DNA of 64,000 nt from contig QVOM02000103.1 of the NCBI GenBank assembly GCA_003586115.2, positions 1,612,001 through 1,676,000 on the forward strand. Direction: 5' to 3'. This DNA comes from Salvator merianae. Taxonomy: Eukaryota > Chordata > Lepidosauria > Squamata > Teiidae. The position numbers and the translations under genes were made by a program. Below the pieces are notes generated by a model that saw nothing but the letters and a program-made list of their open reading frames with translations, searched no databases and was not told the DNA's origin. Of this stretch, positions 1 through 64,000 are shown piece by piece (the stretch's first letter is position 1; every line of letters starts with the position of its first letter).

Positions 1-715
1 CCAAACTGCAGGGCTGATCTTACATTTGTGAAAAAAAACCTTGATGGCCTCTAAGCCTTCTGGGATAATGTTCCGTGGACTGATGAGTTGAAGGTGGAAC
101 GTTTTGGAAGACATGGATGCTGTTGCACCTGGCATAAAGCTAACAGTGTGTTCTACAATAAAAAGATCATACCAACAGTGAAACACAGTGGTGGTAGTAT
201 GATGGTGTGGGGATGCTTTGCTGCTTTGGGGCCTGGAAACTTGCCATAATTTACAGAACAATGAATTCTACTCTATCAGAAAATCCTGAAGAAGAATGTC
301 CAGTCATCAGTCTGAAATCTGAAGCTCAAGTACTGTTGGGTTATGCAGCAAGACAATGATTTGAAGCATGAGAACAAGCCCACCTCTGAATGGCTCAAAA
401 GAAACAAAATCAAGATTTTGAACAAAGTCCTGACTTGAACCCCATTGAGAAGCTGTGGCAGGATCTTAACAGGGCAGTTTATGATCAAAAGCCTTCCGAT
501 GCTGCTGAATTAAAGCAATTCTGCAAAGAGTAGTCCAGAATTCCTCCATAGTGATGTGAAAGACTGATCTCCATTTATCAGAAGTGTTTGGTTGCAGCTG
601 TTGCTGCTAAACGTGGCACAACCAGGTATTAAGTTTGGGGGGGGCAATTACTTTTCACATGGGTGATATATGTGCTGGATAACTTTTTTTCTTCAATAAA
701 AAGAAAGCTGACAAA
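1..715 (+). mobile_element. Tc1/mariner transposon remnant, 3' part
   Basis: This is a decayed 3' part of a Tc1/mariner transposase gene and its 3' end; the 5' part lies off the window. Reading in broken frames, codons at about 181-228 give KHSGGSMMVWGCFAAL, a hallmark of Tc1-type transposases. About 429-470 gives PDLNPIEKLWQDLN, which carries the last catalytic acidic residue (the E of the DDE/D triad). Frameshifts and stops separate the blocks, so no active transposase is encoded. After the coding remnant, a G-run is followed by a 3' terminal-like stretch (caattacttttcacatggg, about 646-664), similar in style to Tc1 ends. The right terminus is approximate and no target duplication could be checked because the left end is missing. 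Confidence 0.85.
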
Positions 716-1186
716 ATTTGTGCAGAGGAAAAACTGCAAGATAAAATGAGTCATCAGCTGAAGGGCATTGCTGAGGAAGTTAGCGCCTCCAAGAACAAAA
801 GTAATTGGAAATGATCAAACCCAGAAAAAGCTGAAGAAAAGGGAAAAAAGAGTTGGAAGCTAGTGATTATGAACTAGGAAAATTGGTCTCTGACATATAA
901 TTTCAGATTGTTGATGTGGGATATCTGCTTGATGATGTGAGGTGACTTTCAAGGGACAGGGTGGGAGCAGCTTTTTTTGCACTTCATAGGAAACAAAATT
1001 ACTTCTTTATTATGTTTACAAGATAAGAAGTTAGGATAGATTCACTAACTAGAAGGAAATCCTATCTGGCAGTCACTATCTGTAGTGGCCAGAGTGTCCC
1101 AATAGGTCCTTGGTGTTCCTTAATTTGTACCCCCCTCAGCTTGAAAAGGTTCTAGCTGGTGCTCATGACTAGTCGTGGCTTCTCAG
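716..1186. other. Intergenic, no recognised feature
   Basis: A-rich, AT-biased sequence after the Tc1 remnant. No open frame of interest, no RNA gene and no clear repeat boundary were recognised. Confidence 0.5.
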
Positions 1187-1296
1187 GTCAGATGACCTCA
1201 CAAGATTGTTGTGAGGATAAAAATTGAGGGAAGGAGAATGATATATATCACTTTAATTCCCTCAGGAGAAGGATAAACAACATAAATAATTTGGTA
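1187..1296 (+). repeat. SINE 3'-tail fragment (same family as 22190-22402)
   Basis: The stretch reads cctcacaagattgttgtgag, then gataaaa and a gagaatgat block. It is the reverse-complement counterpart of the block at about 22240-22290 (ctcccatcctccattttatc, then cctgtgag). It is therefore a tail fragment of the same dispersed reptilian SINE family, here in sense orientation. The tRNA-like head is absent. Confidence 0.5.
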
Positions 1297-1480
1297 ATTG
1301 GTGAATTCTTTAAATCAGGAAGTTATCAGACAGGTCAGTGCCATATTACTAGAGAAAAATAATTACTGGAGGCATAATTGCTTCCCCCACTCCAAGTAAA
1401 CGTAAGTTTACATTTGTGCCAATATTGATATGTCGTTTTGAGTAATTTTCAGAGCAATATTGTGAAATATAGATAAGTGG

Positions 1481-1527
1481 TGTGTTCAGACCAGCTATTT
1501 CAGTCATCATCTGGGCAAATTTGACCC
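1481..1527 (+). repeat. 47-nt repeat end shared with 28277-28323 (inverted)
   Basis: This block begins tgtgttcagaccagctattt and ends gggcaaatttgaccc. The reverse complement of 28277-28323 matches it at about 42 of 47 positions. The two are probably ends of an unnamed MITE family. Flanking sequence diverges beyond the block, so full element limits are not visible. Confidence 0.5.
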
Positions 1528-2138
1528 TGAGAGGCCAAACTGGAAATAAAAAAAATCACCTTACCCTGTCTCCAAGCCTGTAATTATGCACCCCTTCAAT
1601 AGCTAGGAGAAAACAACTCACGGGTCACCTTACTCTGAGCAGGGAGTGTCTCCACCAATCACAGCCTTGAATTTTCTGTTACAGCAGAGCAACCAATAAG
1701 GCCTACAGGAATCCATTAGACAATTGGACTGTTGGGGGGGCACCAGTGAGCGCTGGCCAGCATCAGGAAGTTTCCTTTTGAACACAGTTAAACAGATCGA
1801 AGGAAGCTGAAACTGCAACTAAAAAATTCTGCCTTCTTTAAAAATGTACGTAAAAAGTACACTAGATAATGTTTCTGTTTTGGACCTGATAAATGTTTCT
1901 TTACCATGCATAGTAAAAATAATCTACATAACCTATTCACAAATGTACATTCTTTTGCATCTGATGAAGTAAGATATATGAGTATTCCATGGAAGTTTAC
2001 AACATAAAAATTGTGCAGCTTTTATGGTGCCAGAAGATTCTGGTAAAATTTAGACAATTCAGGTTATGTTTACATGTCCACCTAGGATGTCTTTGGGCCT
2101 CATGGGAGAAGCACTCTGGGGTGTGTGTCACACAGTCA
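1528..2138. other. Intergenic, no recognised feature
   Basis: Ordinary AT-rich sequence with a 7-base G run near 1733. The short open frames here show no recognisable protein. Confidence 0.5.
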
Positions 2139-2460
2139 CTTACAGTTGCAATCAAAATCATTCAACCTCCATTGCAAATTAGGTTTATTTGCAGAATGTA
2201 CAAACTGTCAGCTGTTTGCAAAAAACCAAACAAGACAAATGTAAATAGCTCAACACAACTAATGTGCCAAGTGGTTTCTCCAGGTTCAACACAAAATGCC
2301 ACTGTTAATGACTACTGCAGTCTCAGATGTATTCAACCCCCTGAATAGAATTCCTCATAAGAGCACACATGTGCAAATCAGATGTTGTCTCAAGCACACC
2401 TGAGGCAACTAATAAAGGGCTTCAATAGCTGCATCAGGTGTGCTTGAGATAAAATGCATC
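2139..2460 (-). mobile_element. Tc1/mariner non-coding end, internally deleted copy
   Basis: 2139-2345 matches, at roughly 80 percent identity and in the same orientation, the terminal non-coding part of the Tc1-like copy at 23978-24190. Shared strings include caaattaggtttatttgcag, caaactgtcagctgtttg and gtattcaacccc. Here the transposase part is missing. The end block instead passes straight into 2346-2460, which contains a hairpin (arms 2389-2403 and 2434-2448) and finishes with atgcatcaaatacttgga. The simplest reading is an internally deleted, MITE-like derivative with both ends retained. The exact right terminus is uncertain. Confidence 0.65.
2389..2448. repeat. Perfect 15-bp inverted repeat within Tc1-derived element
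   Basis: ctcaagcacacctga (2389-2403) is the exact reverse complement of tcaggtgtgcttgag (2434-2448), with a 30-nt loop. Imperfect pairing continues a few bases on both sides. It sits inside the internally deleted Tc1 copy. Confidence 0.75.
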
Positions 2461-2516
2461 AAATACTTGGATTGGCTAGGGCTAGCGGCCCTGCCCTCTT
2501 GATTATTCTTTGTTAT

Positions 2517-2711
2517 TGTTCAGTACCACTGAATCATACCTGACTCCTGGTTGACTGCATGCCACCTCCATGGGCTCTTCCATTCCTCCATCAGCAGAGA
2601 TACAGAAGTGGTTTGCATTGCCTACTTCTGGGGAGAGTTGAGGATTGAACCAGCAATGCTTTTGAGGCAATTTGCTCTATCACTGAGTGGTCATATTGCC
2701 ACTGTGAGCCA
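2517..2711 (-). repeat. tRNA-headed SINE
   Basis: On the minus strand the copy has a tRNA-like head with cactcagtgatagagca (A-box region) and ctggttcaatcct (B-box region). The body includes gcaaaccacttctgtatctc, which is shared with copies at 4398-4600, 10012-10195 and 44022-44209. The body resembles the BovB-derived bodies of squamate SINEs. It is an old, diverged copy with no coding role. Confidence 0.7.
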
Positions 2712-4397
2712 AATCAAGGAGATACCTATGACTGTGCCATGTGGTCTTCTGTCATGGAAGTAGAAAAAAATTAGCCTCCATATAGAGGTGCTACCAGCCT
2801 CAGAGCCAGATGGAGAAGTGGTTACCTGAATGGTTTCCACTGTCATCTGTGTGGTGTTTGCTACAATCCCCCCCCCCCTGATATCTTACTACTTTGGAGT
2901 TTTTGTTTTTCAGGGAAGACGGAAATTAAGTGCAAATTTTGCTTTTACTATAAAATTTGTTTAGGATTCTTTCCTTTCTCCTAGCCTTTGATACAAGCAG
3001 GGAGCTGGGAATTCTATTTTTGGGGAGGGGGAAACCTCTCTCCAGTCTCTCTGTAAGAGCAGGAACTTTTAGGCTATTGGTTTTAAAAACGGGAAATCAA
3101 CTGGGATGGACCATGTAAAAATGAGGCAGAGAAAAGACCAAATCAAAACAAGCAGAGTTCCCAATAAAAAGATTTATTTATTAAGAAAAGTGGCAGTAGA
3201 GCAAAAATATAGACAAGAGTAATGAAATGTACTTTGAATGTAAAAGCAAAGGGGATAAAAGAGTTTTAAACTGAGCAGGGAGACCCTTCTAGTATTCTAA
3301 GGTTCCAACAATAACAAATAAGAAAACAACAGCAGGAAAAAAAACCCATTATACAACCCAATCTTTAAAGTACTTAGCTGTTTTCCCTTTCCAGAGACAT
3401 ATATATTTACCTATCCTTGGATCCAAATGGGCTGGAGAGAAGAGAAAGAACAAAGAGGGGAAGGGGAAAGACAAACAAACACTGGGGGGGCAGGGAGTAG
3501 GAACAAGAGCCAAAGAGGCAAAGAAGCGAGGCAAAAAGAGAAAGATTTTCAAAAGTCACAGGTTTTTATAGTCTGGGCTGGACAGGGGCAGAGAAACATC
3601 AGGATTGGTTACCTGGACTTGGTGAAAAGGATGCTGGGACTCAGTGGGAGGGATCCAGGGCAATGGATGCCAACCACATGGACTTCTGTGCTATGGAGAG
3701 TAAGGCTGGGAGGGGCCAGGGGCAGTACATGTCACATGCTTGGGGTAACTGTAGGTCAAGACCCCAGAAAACACTCATTTACATACAGACAATGGCCATC
3801 CATAAGAGACAAAAAGGTTTCCTGATGGGTAGTCAAGATAGGTAAGCAAGATGTTTACCTAATTTCTGTTAAAACATTGCAGTTTGCCAATATTTTGTAA
3901 TGACAAAAATGATGCCTTTTAGAGATCCTTTGATATTTTTATCCAAGTGTACCAGTTATATGTATACAGTCTGCAGAGGTTATCTATTGTTCTGAAGGAA
4001 GCCAACAAGACCTTTTAACATAGATATGCAGATGTGCTTCCTTGTAGGCAGAAGGGGGGGGAAGCCAAAGAAAAATTTCGCAATAGTTTGTGCTTTTAAA
4101 AATGGAGTTTCTGATTCCAAGATGCAACAGGAATCCAGGCCACTGCTGGTCCATTTCCTGCATTTTCAACATACCATAAAATGCCAATGTTCTATGTGCC
4201 CACCCTGACACAAGGTTGCTTATGCCTTATGTACCAAAGTGTGCATAAATTCATATTTAATAAGGTAATCTGGTAACACCTTCTTGATGGCTATGAACAG
4301 CCAAAATAATCAAAACAGAATCTCTCTCTCTCTAGTTTTACTAGGCTATCAAAGCATAAACAAAATCATTTAAAATATTGTTAATTCAATACTGGAA
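2712..4397. other. Intergenic, no recognised gene
   Basis: Contains a C homopolymer (about 2870-2878), a G homopolymer near 3484-3490 and a purine-rich tract (about 3425-3545). A polyadenylation-like cluster (aataaaaagatttatttatt, about 3163-3182) could mark one end of an old retroelement, but I could not identify long terminal repeats or coding motifs. Two overlapping open frames in the purine-rich tract are low-complexity and not credible genes. Confidence 0.4.
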
Positions 4398-4600
4398 GTG
4401 GCTGTAGCTTAGTGGTAGAGCAAACTACCTAGAAAGCAGAGGGTCATCAGTTCAATCCCCAGTCTCTCCTCAAATGCAGACAATGGCAAACCACTTTTGT
4501 ATCTCTGCCAAGAAAACTGCATAGAGGTATCCATGGAGGTGCCCATTTGGCAACCAGGTGTTGGCCACAACTCAGTGGTATCCAGCAACAATACAATTCT
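4398..4600 (+). repeat. tRNA-headed SINE
   Basis: The head carries an A box, tagcttagtgg (4405-4415), followed by gtagagca. A B box, gttcaatccc, lies at 4450-4459. The body includes gcaaaccacttttgtatctc and gccaagaaaactgcatagag. This is one of the best preserved members of the family in the window and shows its plan: tRNA head, linker, BovB-like body. Confidence 0.8.
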
Positions 4601-5864
4601 AAGACAAATATACGTATGAGGATTGAACATACATAAAAGAGCTTCTTTTGTATCAATTACAGGTAGTCTTATATATAGAACATCCTTTGCCTCACAGTGG
4701 AATCTATACGCAATAGTTTTAGCTGGTAAAAATCTTTCTCAAATTTTTTATATTGTTACAGAAACAAGAGTCTTTCAACAAAATAAACTTCAGGTCTCCC
4801 TTTGAGAAATACTGTACTCCGTTGTGTTGTAATGTAGATTCCTCAATCAAAAGTTTCCAGTGTTAGCAGACCCAATATGTTCCAAAACAATGTGAAGTAT
4901 CAGTCTGTCTATAATCTTGATAAGGTCAATTTATGTTGGATTTTGGTTGAATGCCATTGTCAGTGGCTAGTCCAGACATACTAAATTCTAAATAGCCTTG
5001 AAAATAATGTGATGAAGAAAATATAAATGTTATATTCAGTATCCATATGCAGTGCATATAAATCTTATCCAACTTTGGAATCCATGAAGTCTTGAGCACG
5101 AGACAACCACAATAGTCTAATCTGTCATAAGGAGATTTATCTACAACCCTAATCTGCTAAGTAGGAAACACCTGAACACCCTTCGCTCTGCCATTAAGGT
5201 GTGGAGTCTAGGACAGTTTATATGAACTGGGGTTTGAAGACTAGGTGGTGTAGAAGTCCAATCTATACCATCATTTAAAACTTTGGGGGTTCTAGATTGC
5301 AATTTGAAGATCTAAAAGGATTCTCTATATAATAATCTATTGCAAAATATATTGTTAAGCGTTGTATCTTGTTCTAGACAAAAAAAAAAGAAGAGAATTT
5401 TGATGCTGTGCTGATGTTTTGGAAATGGTTCACTAAAGGTGCGTTAACTGAACCTTTCCTGATGCAACTTTTATGTACGGATCTATCTCACACATCATGC
5501 TGTTCTGGTTCAGCTGGAACCCAGTAGACAAACCCAATGGCTTCTTCCTTCATGGCCAGTTCCCTTCTGCAGCTTTTGCATTTTGCTGTTGGCAGGTGAG
5601 ATCTCTTTCTGCTTATTAGCAGAGCTGGGACAAGATCTCCTTTCCATTGCTGCAGGCACAGTGCTTTGTGTGTGTATTGCCGGGGAGGAATATTACCTTC
5701 TGAAATGGAGGGACGGTAGCATGTGCATGGCAGAATGACAAGGTTTTCTGTTTTTTTCTGGGGACCTAGGATGGGAACATTTAAGAAAGCATGAAGCTGG
5801 GGACACTACCGTGCAGCAGCAATGAGATCAGTGTGGGATGTGGATTTGATGCCCAGCCCTGCCA
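4601..5864. other. Intergenic, no recognised feature
   Basis: AT-rich up to about 5450, then more mixed. No gene or clear repeat recognised. Confidence 0.45.
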
Positions 5865-6420
5865 CTGTTGCAGCTGTCAAATCAGAGTGGCGGTTCCCAG
5901 ATCCTGTTACCACCACCATTACCAGAGGCTCTCGGATTAGGATGTGTACATACGTGTCAATGTCACTACAGAGGCTGTCAGATCAGGTGTACTGGGGAAT
6001 CTATCTGCCTCTATTGCAGAGGCTGTTAAATGTAGGGTGGGGTGGCAGGGCAGATGCCAGATCAAAGGAGTGGCTGAGCCCTCAATTTTTGTTGCAACTG
6101 ACATTAATACTGACTTAGGCATGGATGCTCATCTGTCGCAGCAGCTGTCCCATCAATGGAGGTTCATAAGCTCCCTGATCCCTTTGGCTGCCACCATGGT
6201 GGCTGTGAGATCAGGGGATTGTATGCTCATGCCACTGTGGCTGTTTGCTCAAGGGGCTGGGTGTCTACTGGCTGCACTGTCACAGAGGTCGGCAGAAAGG
6301 AACCGTTGTGGGTACCTGTCCCATCACAGCTAACAGAGTGACTGTCACATCAGTGGAGACTAGGAAGCCCTCCTACCGTGGTTGTCACCAGTACAGTGGC
6401 TGTCAGATCAGGATTCCCAC
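5865..6420. repeat. Degenerate minisatellite-like region
   Basis: A motif close to ggctgtcagatcagg recurs in diverged form. It begins near 5873, 5974, 6022, 6053, 6144, 6202, 6343 and 6399, with irregular spacing of about 30 to 140 bases. The overlapping open frames here are by-products of the repetition. It could be an old tandem array or part of an unrecognised repeat. Confidence 0.5.
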
Positions 6421-6804
6421 CCAGTTGTTATACTGGTGGGTAGCTGGGCATCCAACCCTTCCTCATCAACTGCCATATGGGGTTCAGTGACTGAAACTCA
6501 GAACACGTGTATCTGAAAATAGGAATGAGATGTGTTTCTTTTGGACAGATGTACAAAAAAACCATATGGCTCTATAAGGATCTCTGCAGTACTCATCAAC
6601 AGGCATGTTGATTCTGTGTGCGGAAATAGATGAACTGGAGGAAAGGACAGCAAACCCACATCGTATGCACAGGAGATATTTTCCCCCTTTCCCCAGAATG
6701 ATGGAATAGAGATTGTCACCCCAAAATAGGTCTTTCTCTGTTTGCAGCACAGAAAAGAGCAAGGCAGGGGAAAATTCCAAACTAAATCACCATCAGCAGA
6801 GAGA

Positions 6805-6885
6805 GAACCTAAGGGGAGCCTTGCTGGATTGGGCCACAGCCTATCTAACTCCAGCATCTCGTCTCACACAGGGGCCCACCAACTG
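6805..6885 (-). mobile_element. CR1/L2-type LINE 3'-end fragment
   Basis: The string gagccttgctggattgggcc, followed by an atctaactccagcatctcgt block, matches the LINE 3' tail seen at 44620-44690 (minus) and in sense orientation at about 41030-41105. Only a short antisense tail remains. Confidence 0.6.
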
Positions 6886-7253
6886 TTTCCGCTTCTCAAG
6901 CAAAGGACAAAGGCAAACCCTTCACCTGTACTACCTGTTTTCGATTCCCTGCAAATGGGTTTAGAGGCTTTCTGCCTGTCTCCCCAGCCTGGAGGCAGTA
7001 CTTAGTAACCATAAATATACCTGCCCAGGCCTACACAGGCATGTACCGACGCTTCCGTTATTATTAATAATATTGTTTAAGACAAAAGCACGCTGATCAG
7101 CCATCCTCCGAACACCAACTTTTAAAAAGGGGTGACGCTACATGGAGTTTTCTCGGGCAGCCGGGACTTTTCGCATGCTCTGAGGCTCTTGCCCACTTTT
7201 CTTTAAAGGACAAGAGGCAGTTCGACCTTTAGAGAGCGCTCGTCGAGGGGCAA

Positions 7254-7488
7254 ATGGCACGGGACTGTGTCGGAGTGCGGCGGCGGCGGCAGCAGGTGAC
7301 AGGCGAGGCTCTCCGGCTCGAGCCCCGCCCCTACGCAGGCTCGCTCGGCGGCAGGATGCTCTCTCCTCGGAAGCCCACGTCGCGCAAAAGCCGCTGCCGC
7401 CGCCGGAGGAGGAGGAGCAGCGGGCCCACGGGGAGGGCAGGCTGCAGCTGGCGGAGCGCCGCCGAAGCCACCCAGGGCGGCCACCGCC

Positions 7489-7499
<11 letters not shown>
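7254..7499 (+). other. Possible upstream ORF overlapping the CCDC149 start
   Basis: An 81-codon frame opens at 7254 (ATG followed by G) and ends with TAA at 7497-7499, eight bases beyond the A of the CCDC149 ATG. It is in a different frame from CCDC149. A second ATG in the same frame lies at 7356. The peptide is arginine-rich, as expected for translated CpG-island sequence, so it is unlikely to be a functional protein. It could act as a translation-repressing uORF only if the mRNA begins upstream of 7254 or 7356. Confidence 0.35.
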
Positions 7500-63002
<55,503 letters not shown>

Positions 63003-63065
63003 TAATGTGCTTTATCTTTCATATTGACATTCATAACGTGACGCTTATATATATGCATGAGACAA

Positions 63066-63088
63066 TTTTGTTCCAGACTGGAACAAAA
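63066..63088. repeat. Perfect 11-bp palindrome, 1-nt centre
   Basis: ttttgttccag, a, ctggaacaaaa. The right arm plus ct equals the terminal sequence of the element at 56541-57330. Confidence 0.85.
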
Positions 63089-63151
63089 CTCAGAACCCAC
63101 CCCAACATTTTGAGTATTTCATTGGAACATAAAGTCATTACATGGAACACC

Positions 63152-63358
63152 TGGGTGCTCTGAATGTCCTAACCATAGGAAATGGGGAGACCATTCTGAG
63201 TTTCCTATTTTCTGTGAGAGGTCCTAGGGACCCACATTTGAGGTGGGAGGGTGGGCCACCCATCCATTTCAGATGTGGGTCCCTAGGACCTCTCACAGAA
63301 AGCAGGAAACTCAGAACAGTCCCCCCATTTCCTATGGTTAGGACATTCAGAGCACCCA
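63152..63358. mobile_element. 207-bp near-gapless palindrome in intron 7
   Basis: The left arm begins tgggtgctctgaatgtccta and includes gtgagaggtcctagggaccc. The right arm is its inverse complement, ending acattcagagcaccca. The arms are about 100 bases with roughly 90 percent identity and meet near 63255. The similar 98- and 73-codon frames on opposite strands result from this symmetry. A MITE is likely; no target duplication found. Confidence 0.8.
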
Positions 63359-64000
63359 TGTGAGGGTTAAAATTTCTCGAAAATCCAGATTGCCAAAATC
63401 CAGTTATGGCTAGTGAATAGCAGTCACTAGCCATAACTGCGAACTATCACAAGATAAAGCACTGCACATCAGAAGCAGCAAAGAGCACCATAGAGTTCTC
63501 CTTTATAGAACAAACCTACCCAACTTATCAGTCATATCTTCTCCATAAATAGATTCAAGGAAGAACTGCTGGTTGCTACGTACCCGCTAATTTACGATCA
63601 TGAGATTGCTGGCTCGGTTCCCTCTTTCTGGTTTAAAGACAGATAAACCTAACTCAATAGCATGAAAAATGGCTGCTGGAACAATTCATAACACTGGAAT
63701 AATTCAGTGGAATAGACCCTAGATATGTGTTTAATTGGGAAAATTGGGGTTTGGCTCAGGTCAAAGTGAATCTTGGCACCAGTGATCAGGTTTGGGGTGC
63801 CTTGATGACCTCCCCAGCTGCCTGGGAGGGTGCAAAGAGGCCCTTTTATAGAGCACAGGGGCAGTATAACAGACTGTAAGGCCTCTTTGCAATCCTTTTG
63901 TGGCCTATTATGGCCCTTGTAAAGGTCTGCCAAAATAGCAGAGGAGGCTGTCACAGCCACAAAAGTGCCAGAGAGGCCATAAAACCCCACCACAGTTGCA
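63359..64000. other. Intron 7, further hairpins, no gene
   Basis: A perfect 16-bp stem lies at 63401-63416/63424-63439 (cagttatggctagtga, 7-nt loop). A 12-bp inverted pair lies at 63831-63842/63880-63891 (tgcaaagaggcc). No exon 8 was recognised before the edge. Confidence 0.6.

Noticed and set aside
63138..63434. Pair of similar ORFs on opposite strands
   Set aside because: They encode similar peptides because the DNA is a palindrome, not because a gene is present.

Overview
This window is vertebrate nuclear DNA, most likely from a squamate reptile. Short exons with GT-AG borders are separated by introns of 0.5 to 19 kb. The repeats point the same way: RTE/BovB LINE, CR1/L2-type LINE, a 5S-rRNA-headed SINE, tRNA-headed SINEs with a BovB-like body, Tc1/mariner copies and many small hAT-type elements with 8-bp target duplications. 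The lineage is inferred from this repeat mix and the species cannot be named.

The only protein-coding gene I can support is the 5' part of CCDC149 (coiled-coil domain containing 149) on the + strand. Seven coding exons are visible: 7489-7536, 26620-26781, 27301-27339, 43257-43364, 61344-61460, 62192-62364 and 62909-62981. Together they encode the first 240 residues, an almost uninterrupted charged coiled coil. The gene runs off the right edge within intron 7. Exon 1 lies in a CpG-rich island (about 7200-7900) that marks the promoter and 5'UTR.

Layout: 1-7200 is intergenic, with Tc1/mariner remnants, SINEs and a degenerate minisatellite. 7200-7900 is the CpG-island promoter and exon 1. 7537-26619 is intron 1, with SINEs, MITEs, a CR1 tail and a Tc1 copy. 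Exons 2 and 3 lie close together at 26.6-27.3 kb. 27340-43256 is intron 3, with a 1.1-kb hAT element, a 1.1-kb unnamed repeat and a BovB fragment. Exon 4 is at 43.3 kb. 43365-61343 is intron 4, with LINE fragments, a second copy of the unnamed repeat and several MITEs. Exons 5 to 7 lie at 61.3-63.0 kb, and introns 5 and 7 there carry strikingly palindromic elements.

I found no nested second gene, no functional transposase, no CRISPR and no prokaryote-type system. The most notable non-genic signals are: palindromic elements near exons 5-7, one with an exact 8-bp target duplication; a CpG-rich 1.1-kb hAT element; a hAT MITE nested in a SINE; a two-copy unnamed 1.1-kb repeat flanking exon 4; and an upstream ORF overlapping the CCDC149 start codon. 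All repeat assignments come from reading motifs by eye, without a database search, so family names are approximate.
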